Source: Oscillospiraceae bacterium (lineage in GTDB: Bacteria; Bacillota; Clostridia; Oscillospirales; Oscillospiraceae). Taken from it: DNA of 44,322 bases. A program made the position numbers and the translations under genes. Shown piece by piece: positions 33,535 through 42,707 of the stretch (its first letter is position 1; each line of letters starts with the position of its first letter). The notes under the pieces are model-generated. The model saw nothing but the letters and a program-made list of their open reading frames with translations. It was not told the origin of the DNA and searched no databases. The stretch spans positions 1 through 44,322 of the forward strand of contig SVKP01000048.1 in NCBI GenBank assembly GCA_015068395.1, in the 5' to 3' direction.

Positions 33535-35605
33535 CACCATCATAGCCGCTCCCGTGGCGCTCTGCGCGCTGCTCTACGGGAGCGGCCTGATCGGACAGCT
33601 TGTGTTCAACTACCAATCCTGGCAGGACGCGGGTGGCACGCTGTACGGCGGTTCTTCGCCGACGCTGCCCGATCCCGCCTTTTTTTCATGCCTGCGCGCG
33701 GTTTTTCGGTTCCCGTCGGGACTGATTGGGCTTGGCATCTGCGCTGGGGGCTTTGCCGTCCTGATACTCATGGTCATGCGCATGGGCTACAGCGAGGGCG
33801 GGACCCATGACCGCGCGAGGAACTTTGAATACTCCAACAAAGGCACCTACGGCACCGCGGGCTTTATGACAAAGCGCGAAATGAAGGGCGTGGTCGACGC
33901 CGTGACCGACGTGCGCCGGCACCACGGCATCATACTCGGTGAGCTTGACGGAAAAGTGCTGTGCCTGCCCGAAAAGACGCGCTTCAACGGCAATCTCGCC
34001 GTCTACGGCGCCAGCGGTTCCAAGAAAACACGCTCATTCTGTATGAACATGATCCTGCAATGCGCCTCGCGCACGCCCATGACCTCGCTCATCATCTGCG
34101 ACCCCAAGAGCGAGCTCTATGAGAAATCCAGCGAGTACCTGCGCGACAAGGGCTACGTCGTCAAGAAGTTCGACCTTGTGACGCCGTGCAGCTCCGACTC
34201 GTGGAACTGCCTTGCGGAGATCGGCGGTCAGGAGTTGATGGCGCAGCTCTTCTGCGACGTCATCATCAAGAACACGGGCAGCGGCAAGGGCGACCACTTT
34301 TGGGACAATGCAGAAATGAATCTGCTCAAGGCGCTGGTTTTGTACGTCGAGCGCAATTTCGCGCCGGAGAATCGGAACATCGGCGAGGTCTACAAGCTGC
34401 TGTCCATGAGCTCGGAGAAGGAGCTGAACTCGATTTTTGAGGATCTGCCCAACGAGCATCCGGCAAAAGGACCGTACAACATCTTCAAGCAGTCCAGCGA
34501 GAGCGTCCGCGGCGGGGTCATCATCGGCCTCGGCTCGCGGCTGCAGGTGTTCCAGAACAGGGACATTTGTGAGATCACGAGCCACGACGAGATCGATCTG
34601 GAGCTGCCGGGCAAGAAGCCCTGCGCGTACTTCTGCATCACCAGCGATCAGGACAGCACATTTGATTTCCTCTCGTCGCTGCTTTTGTCGTTTGTCTTTA
34701 TCAAGCTGGTACGCTACGCGGACCAGAAATGCGAGGGCGGCGCGCTCCCTGTCCCCGTGCATGTGCTGGGCGAGGAGCTGTGCGCTTGCGGCGTGATCCC
34801 GGACCTCTCCCGCAAGATCAGCGTGATCCGGTCCCGGAACATCAGCATGAGCTGCGTGTTTCAGAACCTCGCGGGCTTGCAGAACCGCTACCCGCTCAAC
34901 CAGTGGCAGGAGATACTCGGAAACTGCGATATTACGCTGTTTCTCGGCTGCACCGACGCGCTGACGGCGGAGTTCATCAGCGACCGCACGGGCGAAGCCA
35001 GCATCAATGTGACCAGCAAGGCGAAGCAACTCAACACATGGCGCGTTTCCAACTACTCGCCGCAATACCGCGAGACCAGCGGCGTCGGCAGAAGGAAGCT
35101 CTACACCATGGACGAAGTGCTTCGCCTTGATTTGGATAAAGCGCTTGTCATCATTCGAGGAAAAAACGTACTGGAGGTGAACAAATTTGACTACAGCCGG
35201 CATCCCGAGTCCCGGAAGATGCGGCAGAGCAAGGCTTCCGCCCACATACCTGCGTGGCGGGAGCACGAAACCGCTCAGACTGCTCCAACGCCTGCGGAGG
35301 GAGAAAAGCCTTCGCCTGCGCGGACAGCAGAGACTGGCAAGCTGCCAAGCTCTGCTCCCGTAAGCACCCAAAAGGAAAAAGCAGGGGAAAAGGCCGCTGC
35401 CCGAAGCGAACCACTCAAAACCGAGCAGCAGCCGAATGACGCGTCTACGCCTGCGCAAAAACCCAAGCCGCAGGCAGCGGAAAAGCCCAAGGCGAAGAAG
35501 CGCCGGGACGAAAAACCGCTGAATCTGGACGACGCGCCAAAACCGAGGGTCACTACGACAACCAAGGAATCTTTATTATCTCGACCGAAAAAGAAGGAGG
35601 ATTGA
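33494..35605 (+). CDS. virD4: VirD4/TraG-type conjugative coupling protein
   Basis: 703 residues. Two N-terminal transmembrane helices ('IIAAPVALCALLYGSGLIGQLVF', 'GLIGLGICAGGFAVLILMVM') are followed by the coupling ATPase: 'NLAVYGASGSKKTRSF' near 172 at the Walker A position, 'SLIICDPKSELYEKSSEYLRDKGYVV', 'PVHVLGEELCACGVIPDL' (Walker B region) and 'LFLGCTDALTAEFISDRTGE'. It carries the relaxase-DNA complex to the channel. Walker A is degenerate (SGSKKT instead of GxGKT), as in several Firmicutes element VirD4 proteins. A Pro/Ala/Lys-rich tail of about 130 residues follows the ATPase. ATG 33494 is used; the track TTG 33485 has no better box. Confidence 0.88.
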   Translation: MKGATSIDWKKWISTIIAAPVALCALLYGSGLIGQLVFNYQSWQDAGGTLYGGSSPTLPDPAFFSCLRAVFRFPSGLIGLGICAGGFAVLILMVMRMGYSEGGTHDRARNFEYSNKGTYGTAGFMTKREMKGVVDAVTDVRRHHGIILGELDGKVLCLPEKTRFNGNLAVYGASGSKKTRSFCMNMILQCASRTPMTSLIICDPKSELYEKSSEYLRDKGYVVKKFDLVTPCSSDSWNCLAEIGGQELMAQLFCDVIIKNTGSGKGDHFWDNAEMNLLKALVLYVERNFAPENRNIGEVYKLLSMSSEKELNSIFEDLPNEHPAKGPYNIFKQSSESVRGGVIIGLGSRLQVFQNRDICEITSHDEIDLELPGKKPCAYFCITSDQDSTFDFLSSLLLSFVFIKLVRYADQKCEGGALPVPVHVLGEELCACGVIPDLSRKISVIRSRNISMSCVFQNLAGLQNRYPLNQWQEILGNCDITLFLGCTDALTAEFISDRTGEASINVTSKAKQLNTWRVSNYSPQYRETSGVGRRKLYTMDEVLRLDLDKALVIIRGKNVLEVNKFDYSRHPESRKMRQSKASAHIPAWREHETAQTAPTPAEGEKPSPARTAETGKLPSSAPVSTQKEKAGEKAAARSEPLKTEQQPNDASTPAQKPKPQAAEKPKAKKRRDEKPLNLDDAPKPRVTTTTKESLLSRPKKKED

Positions 35606-35613
35606 TAATTTTT

Positions 35614-37122
35614 ATGCCGAGAAAGAAGACGATTGCCCCTATCGAGGAACTGAAAGAAAATGACGCGAGCGTGCCGGACGAAGGCACGACGGCAGAAACT
35701 GCGGCAGACGAAACCGCCGTCGAGCGTGAGAACACAGCCTTGCCCGATACCTCGGAAGCCGATACGGCCGAGGAGAGAGAAAAGAAGACCGAAAACGCCG
35801 ATGGGAAGCGCTTCGGCGGGGAAAGCCCGGAAACCGAGCTTCTTCAGGACGACGACAACGCCGGCACAGACAGCGCGGACACGGCAGAGCCCGTCGCAGA
35901 CGGCGAGGCGCAGGTAAGCACCGACTACAACGAGCTTCTGCATGAGGTGAGCGCCATGGGGCTCAACGGCGGCGGTGAGGAGCCGTTGACGCTGGCCGAC
36001 GCGGAGAAAATGCAGGAACCGGAGGCGGCACAGGAAGCCGACGCGCCGCAAAAGCCGCAGGAAGCGGAAGACGGCGAGCCGACCGGCCTGAGCGACGCGG
36101 ATCGTGCTCTGATGGACGACGAGGAGGGCGCGGAGGAAGCGCCTGCGGAGAGCGAGCCTGTTGAACGCGCTCCCGAAAAGCGTCGTGCCGCGCGAAAGCC
36201 CGCCATTCGCCGTGACAACCGCATCCTGACCATCGACGCGCACGACGAGGTGCAGTCTGAGAAGGACCGCGAGGCGGCGCTCTGGCACGACATCCAGAAC
36301 GCCCACCGTATGCGCCGCGTCCTGACGGGTACGCTGGACAGCGTGGAACGCACGGAATCCGGCATGACGGTCGCGGTCGTGAGCTACAACGGCTTCCGTG
36401 TCGTGATCCCGCACTCGGAGATGCTGCTCTACAATGACAGGCGCGTGTCGGGTTCTCAATATGAGGAGCTGATGGACCGCGTGACCCGCAACCTGAACGC
36501 GCGTCTCGGCTCGGAGCTGGATTTCGTCATCAAGGGCTATGAGAACGAATCCCGCAGCGTGGTCGCCAGCCGGAAGGACGCGATGTACCGCAAGCGCCAG
36601 ACCTTCTACTTAGACACTGACGACCTCGGCGAGCACATGATCTATGAAGGCCGCGTGGTGCAGGCGCGCGTCGTTGCCGTCGCGGAGAAGATCATGCGCG
36701 TCGAGGTGTTCGGCGCCGAGTGCGCCATCCGCGCGCCCGGCATGTCCTGGGAGTGGATCGGCAACGCCCGCGAGCGCTATCATGTCGGAGACCGCGTCCT
36801 CGTCCGCGTGCTTCGCATCAGCGGCGAAAAGGTGGAGGATCTTCGCATCGACGCGGATATTCGCAGCGTGTCCGGCAGCACCGGCGCGGACAGCCTGAGC
36901 AAGTGCGTCGTGCAGGGCCGCTATGTCGGCAAGGTGACGGATGTACGCGGGGGCGTCGTTTTCATCAACCTGAACAATGGCGTCAACGCCATCGCCCATT
37001 CGTGCTATGATTCGCGCTCGCCCGGCAAAAAGGACGACGTGTGCTTCGCCGTGACGCGCCTCGATGAAAAGCAGGGCATCGCCATCGGCGCGATCACCCG
37101 CATCATCCGCCAGAACATCTGA
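35614..37122 (+). CDS. Element protein with acidic N-terminus and S1-like RNA-binding domains
   Basis: 502 residues. Residues 1-195 are acidic low complexity (Glu/Ala/Asp). Residues about 220-500 contain three OB/S1-like units: 'RRVLTGTLDSVERTESGMTV', 'IYEGRVVQARVVAVAEKIMR' with 'YHVGDRVLVRVLRI', and 'VVQGRYVGKVTDVRGGVVFI'. S1 domains bind RNA or single-stranded DNA, so it may handle the transferred strand or an element RNA. ATG 35614 is preferred, 13 nt after AAGGAGG; TTG 35602 is too close. It is in the transfer operon, 8 bp after virD4. Confidence 0.7.
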   Translation: MPRKKTIAPIEELKENDASVPDEGTTAETAADETAVERENTALPDTSEADTAEEREKKTENADGKRFGGESPETELLQDDDNAGTDSADTAEPVADGEAQVSTDYNELLHEVSAMGLNGGGEEPLTLADAEKMQEPEAAQEADAPQKPQEAEDGEPTGLSDADRALMDDEEGAEEAPAESEPVERAPEKRRAARKPAIRRDNRILTIDAHDEVQSEKDREAALWHDIQNAHRMRRVLTGTLDSVERTESGMTVAVVSYNGFRVVIPHSEMLLYNDRRVSGSQYEELMDRVTRNLNARLGSELDFVIKGYENESRSVVASRKDAMYRKRQTFYLDTDDLGEHMIYEGRVVQARVVAVAEKIMRVEVFGAECAIRAPGMSWEWIGNARERYHVGDRVLVRVLRISGEKVEDLRIDADIRSVSGSTGADSLSKCVVQGRYVGKVTDVRGGVVFINLNNGVNAIAHSCYDSRSPGKKDDVCFAVTRLDEKQGIAIGAITRIIRQNI

Positions 37123-37193
37123 GCAATCTCACAGCGCGGGGAGCGGGCGCGCAGCCCGTTTCCCGCACAATTATAATGATGTAGGAGAAAACC

Positions 37194-38339
37194 ATGAAGC
37201 ATTTGAAACGTCTTGCAATGTGCCTGCTCCTGTCCTTCTCGCTTACGGTCGGGGCATTTGCGGCGGATGTGCCCGAAAGCTTTACCTGCGAGAACATCAA
37301 CGGCCAGCAGCGCATCGTAAAGACCTATGTTCTTCCCGCGAGCGCAGACCCCGATGCTCTGCGGGAAGCGCCCTTTGAATATGAGGGCTATCGCTACACC
37401 TGGGCGTATACCACAAAAGAGGACAACCCCTATACCTTGACCAAGACGGTCACGGAAACCGTTACCGTTGAGACCGCAAAAAACGATTTGACCGCCATCC
37501 TTGAACAACTCGCACCCACGATCGCCTATGACGACGGCGAATACGCGGGTGAGCTCGCGCTGGATCATACGACGCTGCAAACCGTGGCCGCCGGGTATGA
37601 GACGCGAAGCAGCACCGTGTCGGAGACAAAAACCATATCCGGGCTTGCATCCAATGATATGTCCTATGTTCCGGGCACGACCGTCAAAAACGGGTTGACG
37701 CTCAAGCTCGCCAATGTCGAATGGCAGGTCACGGCGACGGGGCTTGTCGGGGAGGAGCTGCTCCCGTGCGAGTATCAGGCGGTCGCCACTTACCGGGGCT
37801 CCAGCAGCTATCGAGCGGCGACCGGCTATGTAACGACGGCGGAATATAGAGGAGAGGTCTCGGCGTCCGGTATCGAGAGCATCACATACACCGTCGTCTT
37901 CACAGGCGAACATATCGAGCCTGTCGTCGGCGGGGAGGAAGATGACGCTGCCGTGTCCCGCGGTCAGCACAGCGCCTCACTTCTGAGCGGGCTTGCAGGC
38001 TTTCTCGGTGTTGCTGCACTGCTCGGCGGCGCGGCTTGGCTTTGGTTGCACAGAAAGAACGTCTATGTTTACGTCCCCGGCACAAAGCCTCGCGATTACA
38101 GGCTTGTCCGAAAATATCGCGTGGACGGCGAGCTGAGCATCGACATCACCGACCTCAACGTTGATCCTGAAGGCAATGTCGCGGTGGAGATCCGCCGCCC
38201 GCTTGCCAAAAAGATCAAGGGCAGAGCGTTCACAGTGATCTATAAGGGCAAGGGCTATTGCTACGATGTGCGCAGCGACAGCCCGGGCGACTGGCATGAA
38301 TTCAATTTGAAAACATTTGAGGAGGTACAGCTTGAATAA
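37194..38339 (+). CDS. Secreted, membrane-anchored element protein
   Basis: 381 residues with a clear signal peptide ('MKHLKRLAMCLLLSFSLTVGAFA', cut before ADVPES), a large extracellular beta-rich domain, a transmembrane helix near 265-285 ('LLSGLAGFLGVAALLGGAAWLWL') and a cytosolic domain ('NVYVYVPGTKPRDYRLVRKYRVDGELSIDITDL'). Bitopic layout suggests a structural part or sensor of the secretion system. AGGAG precedes ATG 37194. The 3' end overlaps the sortase gene. Family not recognised beyond its repeated presence in such elements. Confidence 0.65.
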   Translation: MKHLKRLAMCLLLSFSLTVGAFAADVPESFTCENINGQQRIVKTYVLPASADPDALREAPFEYEGYRYTWAYTTKEDNPYTLTKTVTETVTVETAKNDLTAILEQLAPTIAYDDGEYAGELALDHTTLQTVAAGYETRSSTVSETKTISGLASNDMSYVPGTTVKNGLTLKLANVEWQVTATGLVGEELLPCEYQAVATYRGSSSYRAATGYVTTAEYRGEVSASGIESITYTVVFTGEHIEPVVGGEEDDAAVSRGQHSASLLSGLAGFLGVAALLGGAAWLWLHRKNVYVYVPGTKPRDYRLVRKYRVDGELSIDITDLNVDPEGNVAVEIRRPLAKKIKGRAFTVIYKGKGYCYDVRSDSPGDWHEFNLKTFEEVQLE

Positions 38340-39153
38340 GAAAATGAGACTCTTTGCACTGGTTCTCGCGCTGGGGACCATGCTTTCCGTCTGCGCAAAC
38401 GCCGCGGATTACACGTTCGACGACTCCGACGAGGACGACGGCTATTACCAGTCCACATCCTATGAGGACGTCTATGGATCGCAGTACAACTATGGCGGCG
38501 CGAACGTCGTGGACTATCAGGGGCAGGAGCTGGAATACGGCCAGTTCAGCACAACGCAGACCGGCGTGATGGAGCGGACGCCGCTGCCCGGCTTGCAGGA
38601 GTATGTCGGGGGCGAAGCCAACGGCGGCGCGGCGCCGACGATGGGGACCGCGGAAGGCGTTGCGCCTGAGCTTCCCGATACCCAGCCCACCGCGCAGAAT
38701 GACAGCAGCATCACGGTCACGAGCAAGTCGGTCTGCACGCAGCTGACCGAAAGCTTCAAGCTGGAAAACGGCGCGATCGGTTATATCTCCATCCCCGCCA
38801 TCGGCGTGAACAAGTATTATGCGTGGGAGGGAGAAACGACGGAGAGCATGAAAAAGGGCCTCGGCCATTTCACCGGCACCTCCGTCTGGGACGGCAACTG
38901 CTGCTTCTGCGGCCACAATCGCGGCGCGAAGTATGTGATCGGCAGCATCAAGGATCTCCAGCTCGGGGACATCATTGAGTACACGACCTCGCAGGGTACG
39001 CGCACCTATGAGGTGCAGGTCGTCGTGGCGATCCGCAACGACGACTGGAGCTATATCCGCGAGACAAGCGACAACCGCATCACGCTCATCACCTGCGTCG
39101 CCGGCGACGCCTCGCAGCGTTGGTGCGTGCAAGCGGTGCAGGTAACGAAGTAA
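38332..39153 (+). CDS. Class D-like sortase of the conjugation operon
   Basis: 273 residues from TTG 38332 (6 nt after GGAGG; the track start at 38317 precedes the box). A signal peptide ('LFALVLALGTMLSVCANA') is followed by a disordered acidic region to about 125, then a sortase domain ('IGYISIPAIGVNKYYAWEG'). The catalytic triad is visible: His in 'FCGHNRG', Cys in 'LITCVAG', Arg in 'SQRWCVQ'. Sortases join proteins to the cell wall or to pilus subunits at LPxTG-type signals. Here it probably anchors the surface part of the transfer apparatus, although no LPxTG protein is seen in the operon. Confidence 0.85.
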   Translation: MNKKMRLFALVLALGTMLSVCANAADYTFDDSDEDDGYYQSTSYEDVYGSQYNYGGANVVDYQGQELEYGQFSTTQTGVMERTPLPGLQEYVGGEANGGAAPTMGTAEGVAPELPDTQPTAQNDSSITVTSKSVCTQLTESFKLENGAIGYISIPAIGVNKYYAWEGETTESMKKGLGHFTGTSVWDGNCCFCGHNRGAKYVIGSIKDLQLGDIIEYTTSQGTRTYEVQVVVAIRNDDWSYIRETSDNRITLITCVAGDASQRWCVQAVQVTK

Positions 39154-39225
39154 TCCCGCGTCGTTGAAAAACGGGCGCCTCTTTTCGTATAACTCATTAG
39201 AGCGAAAGAGAAGGAGGTGCTCTAT

Positions 39226-40098
39226 ATGAGAAAGACACTGACAGCAATGCTCACCGGCGCTTTGCTGGGAGCAGCCCTGCTCGGAGGCGCGCAGGCCGTG
39301 GGTGAAACCGTAACCGCTCAGCGCAGCACACAGCGAGTCTATGTTGACGGGGAGCAGGTCCAGATGGAAGCTTATGCCATCGGCGGCGCAAACTATGTAA
39401 AGCTCCGCGACGCCGGCGAAGCAGTCGGCTTCAACGTCTACTGGGACGGCTCGGCGGTACAGGTGCAGAGCGACGCGCCGTACACGGGCGAAGCGCCAGC
39501 TCCGAGGCGGGAAACCGGCAGCCGCATCGTCACGCTGCCCACGGATGGCAGCAAGTATGTCCCCAAGGCAGGCGATGTGATCCGCTGCGACGACGGGTAT
39601 CTCTACGAGATCAAGAATACGCTCAGGTGGGAAAACAATGTATTTTCGCCCGAACCGCTGCCCGAACTCCCGACGCCGAGCTACGATTGGAGCGTATTCC
39701 CAACGGTGGCGCTCCCACAGCCGGAGGCGCGGCACTTCACCACCAACACCGGCGAGGAACTGTTCATCCGCAACCTCTTTGAGACGAGACGGATGCAGTA
39801 CACCATCTACGAGGCGCTGAAAAACGAGCCGAGAGCGTGGCGCGACGGCAAGCCGCTGGCGAAGATCTCGCTGACCATCCCATCGGAGGACGAGCCGTAC
39901 ACCATGTATTTCTGGCCCTGGCGTGAGAGCGAGGACGCAGTTTGTCAAGGGTATTTAAGAAAAACGTGGATCCAGTTTCGGAATCCACGTTTTTCGTTAT
40001 ATGGTTGTGCACCTTTGAAGTTCTTTCACAAATGCATCCACATCACTTTCATCTCGCATAAAAAGATTATAAAAAGCGAGAACAAGGTCTCTGCCTGA
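39226..40098 (+). CDS. Secreted copper amine oxidase-N-like domain protein, 3' end truncated
   Basis: 290 codons from ATG 39226, after GAAGGAGG. A signal peptide ('LTGALLGAALLGGAQA') and a stalk-type domain ('RVYVDGEQVQMEAYAIGGANYVKLRDAGEAVGFNVYWDG') follow the copper amine oxidase N-terminal pattern, then a domain ending 'YTMYFWPWRESEDAV'. At about 39941 the GC-rich reading breaks off, and the last 50 residues are antisense to the AT-rich ATPase gene, so the natural C-terminus has been replaced by the inserted defence block. Probably a surface protein of the transfer module, now chimeric. Confidence 0.7.
   Translation: MRKTLTAMLTGALLGAALLGGAQAVGETVTAQRSTQRVYVDGEQVQMEAYAIGGANYVKLRDAGEAVGFNVYWDGSAVQVQSDAPYTGEAPAPRRETGSRIVTLPTDGSKYVPKAGDVIRCDDGYLYEIKNTLRWENNVFSPEPLPELPTPSYDWSVFPTVALPQPEARHFTTNTGEELFIRNLFETRRMQYTIYEALKNEPRAWRDGKPLAKISLTIPSEDEPYTMYFWPWRESEDAVCQGYLRKTWIQFRNPRFSLYGCAPLKFFHKCIHITFISHKKIIKSENKVSA
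39961..39993 (-). terminator. Bidirectional intrinsic terminator at the defence-block edge
   Basis: AAAACGTGGAT / ATCCACGTTTT, 11-bp stem with 11-nt loop and A/T runs on both sides; 3 bp after the stop codon of the minus-strand ATPase gene. Confidence 0.85.
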
Positions 40099-41418
40099 AA
40101 GTGAAAGTGCTTTCATCAAGTCTAAAAACCAGTCATGACAATCTTCGCCACTTAATGACGATAGTATTGTAATTATGCGGTTTTCATCCATATTTAGATG
40201 CAAGCAAAATCTTGAAAGATTGCTGCCATCCTTTATATAATCTCGGAACACATCTTCAATTTGTTTTTCTCCGGGAAGGAAACAGTAATTCCATTGAAAA
40301 TCATTCTTATCAAAACTTGAACGCATATCTCCATCATAGACACCGATAAAATTATATCGAATTTTATCGCTTCGAGGGAATTCCAATCTCTTTGTAATAT
40401 TTGATTCTCCTCCGACCACATCAACAGTATATTTCTTTAGTATATAAGGCGCCTTATCTACAAGAATTGCCATCAAAAGGTCAGATGCGACTTGATCCTC
40501 TACAAATATAGTCCCGACGAAGGTATTATCGACCCCCAAAATATTTTCGGCCGAAAGCCTTTCGTCTGGTATCATAATTGCGGTTTTATCCCCCATACGG
40601 CTCACTATCCTTATATGGTCATTTTGAATATACTGTAATATGTATGGAGAATGCGTTGTCAATATTACTTTTAGATTCTTCTTCTCGATCTGCCTCCCCA
40701 AATAGTTCACAAAGTTTATTTGTGACGAAATGCCAATGTTTGTTTCCGGCTCTTCAATAATTAAAAGTGTTCCTGCCTGAGCACTACTTATGCTCCAAAA
40801 TAAATAGAGAAGAAAGTGTTCTCCTGCACCCATCCCAGCAGAATCATATTGTACGCCCGCTAAGCTTACCCTAAAAAATGGGATAGAGGCGTCTCGCCCA
40901 TCTATATCCTCTAATTCCCAAATGGTGCAAGCCTCATAATCCTTACCAACAATGTAGCTGATATCTCGAATTTCATTTCCCGTTAATTCACGAGGTTCAA
41001 ACTGTTCAATTAGCTCATCAAAATTGGTTTGTCCGATTATGTAGTTCTGAATATTGATACTCTCAATGCAGTCAAGATAAGTAACCCGTCCTTCTGGAAA
41101 CTCTTTGTCGAAAAACCTTTTCGTTTCTTCGTTGGAGCAGTTTATTGCCTGACCATTAATCATTGCCTGACCAGAAACAGTATGCCCATTTATTCGCCGT
41201 TGATCTTGCGCCGATAGTGGTAGGCCAATTACATCTTTAATTGCAGAGATAATCGTGCTTTTACCTACGCCATTTAATCCGCAAATAGCTACAATTTCCG
41301 GCGAAGTTTGAATCTCCCCCAAATTATTTAACCCGTTAAGATTAATAGAAAGAACAGGATTGTTTTGTGCTCTGCTATATATATGTCTCCAGACATCCGG
41401 CACTTCTGCCTTTCTCAT
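39997..41418 (-). CDS. AAA ATPase with TOPRIM-like C-terminus (OLD/PARIS-like defence protein)
   Basis: 473 residues. The ABC/SMC-type ATPase part shows Walker A 'GLNGVGKST' (47-55), a signature-like 'GMGAGEHFLLYLFW' near 195, Walker B 'LLIIEEPE' near 215 and a switch 'TTHSPYI' near 254. From about 300, 'TIFVEDQVASDLL' and 'FIGVYDGDM' look like the Glu and Asp-x-Asp of a TOPRIM nuclease domain, as in OLD nucleases and in DUF4435 of the PARIS system. It would sense phage-related triggers and cut nucleic acid. Its ATG overlaps the DUF262 stop (TAATG), so the two are translationally coupled. AT-rich codon use marks recent transfer. Confidence 0.82.
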   Translation of the reverse strand: MRKAEVPDVWRHIYSRAQNNPVLSINLNGLNNLGEIQTSPEIVAICGLNGVGKSTIISAIKDVIGLPLSAQDQRRINGHTVSGQAMINGQAINCSNEETKRFFDKEFPEGRVTYLDCIESINIQNYIIGQTNFDELIEQFEPRELTGNEIRDISYIVGKDYEACTIWELEDIDGRDASIPFFRVSLAGVQYDSAGMGAGEHFLLYLFWSISSAQAGTLLIIEEPETNIGISSQINFVNYLGRQIEKKNLKVILTTHSPYILQYIQNDHIRIVSRMGDKTAIMIPDERLSAENILGVDNTFVGTIFVEDQVASDLLMAILVDKAPYILKKYTVDVVGGESNITKRLEFPRSDKIRYNFIGVYDGDMRSSFDKNDFQWNYCFLPGEKQIEDVFRDYIKDGSNLSRFCLHLNMDENRIITILSSLSGEDCHDWFLDLMKALSLSGRDLVLAFYNLFMRDESDVDAFVKELQRCTTI

Positions 41419-42590
41419 TAAAACTTCTCACCCCATCCATACTGTTCAGTGAGAGATTCTAAGACATAATTCATGCTCTCTCTTTCTGTAAATTTTCCAA
41501 TAGCGGACTGAAGAAGCTGTGATTTTCCCAAAAGAACGGAATCACTAAAAAGCGCAATAATAATATCCCTATAAATTATCGACAACGCATCCGTGCTGCC
41601 CATGCTGGATCGTTGGTTAAACGTGTTTAGCATAATTTCCAAAAAAGGTAGATCTTTCTGTAAACGCAAGAAACAGGTTTCATATTCGCCGCCAACAGTT
41701 TTATATTTTCCCTTTATTATGGATCTACAATATTCAAAATTAGCAATGACATAAATAAGCTGTTCCGATCCCACACTCAAATGTTGGCGAATATAGATTA
41801 GCCAGCTAAATAGTGTAGCTTTATTAAAGGAGAATTTGAAATCATCAAATGTACTGATACTATCCATAAAGCTCTTTAGCGTTTTTGATACAGTATCAAT
41901 GCAATCTTTAGAAAATGGTTCGTTCTCGCGATATTTTTTTGATATGTCATTAGATGTTATTTTTCTACTCAGTGTTCCAATCTCCACGACATAACAAAAC
42001 TTTGAAATAATTTCGTCATAGGCTAATCTGGAGTTGGAAAAGCCAATTTTTTCTTTATTTGCACCTAAAGAAGAAAAGTAATCAGATAGACATTTCACCT
42101 GATTTCTTGTTTCTCCAATGTATGCATTTCTTTGCTCCGCAGAGGTTAATGCAGATGGTTGATTTAACCTGTAGAAAAGCTCAGCAGGCTCTTCCGGCTC
42201 ATATTCGGTTAAACGAACAACACTAATAGGATACTTGCGAAATTGCCGTTGCCATCCAACAGGTAAGTCCTTATAGAACATACCATTCAATGCTGATATT
42301 TCACCTGAATATGGTTCAATCGTCCCATCTATGGGAATTTTGTTATCATAAAAATCTCTAATGGTTGCCAGCCTTTGTTGCCCATCAAGAACTTCGTCCA
42401 CATTGTCATGACTCTCGACAACATGAATAGGCGGTATTCTCCAACCCCGCAAAATTGAATCAATAAGCTTCTTTTTCTTCTGTGGTGACCATATCTCACC
42501 TCTTTGGAAACTCGGCTGCAAATCTATATCTTTATCTTGAATTCTTCCTACCAACGTCTGTATTTCGATGTCTGTCGTTTGGCATTTCAT
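41418..42590 (-). CDS. DUF262 domain protein (GmrS/ParB-like)
   Basis: 390 residues. The N-terminal DUF262 motifs are complete: 'IDLQPSFQRGEIWSPQKKKKLIDSILRG', 'IPPIHVVE', 'VLDGQQRLATIRDFY' (DGQQR active-site motif of the ParB/sulfiredoxin-like fold), and 'FYRLNQPSALTSAEQRNA'. The C-terminal half is helical and unassigned; no HNH (DUF1524) nuclease is seen, unlike fused GmrSD. DUF262 proteins hydrolyse nucleotides and act in modification-dependent restriction and other phage defence. It is coupled to the downstream ATPase gene. AGGTGAG precedes ATG 42590. Confidence 0.88.
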   Translation of the reverse strand: MKCQTTDIEIQTLVGRIQDKDIDLQPSFQRGEIWSPQKKKKLIDSILRGWRIPPIHVVESHDNVDEVLDGQQRLATIRDFYDNKIPIDGTIEPYSGEISALNGMFYKDLPVGWQRQFRKYPISVVRLTEYEPEEPAELFYRLNQPSALTSAEQRNAYIGETRNQVKCLSDYFSSLGANKEKIGFSNSRLAYDEIISKFCYVVEIGTLSRKITSNDISKKYRENEPFSKDCIDTVSKTLKSFMDSISTFDDFKFSFNKATLFSWLIYIRQHLSVGSEQLIYVIANFEYCRSIIKGKYKTVGGEYETCFLRLQKDLPFLEIMLNTFNQRSSMGSTDALSIIYRDIIIALFSDSVLLGKSQLLQSAIGKFTERESMNYVLESLTEQYGWGEKF

Positions 42591-42707
42591 AATCTCACCT
42601 ACTGTTTTTTATTTCGTAATCATACCGAAGTTCAGCTGATCATTTCAACCTATTCTTCAAGTCTGACTGAGGACGGTTTAGATAAAGACAATTTTGTACC
42701 CACACAA

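Noticed and set aside
34034-35458. 474-codon minus-strand ORF opposite virD4
   Set aside because: Mirror of the coupling protein; no family signature.
38302-39948. 548-codon minus-strand ORF opposite sortase and surface protein
   Set aside because: Spans two real plus-strand genes with signal peptides and a catalytic triad; shadow.
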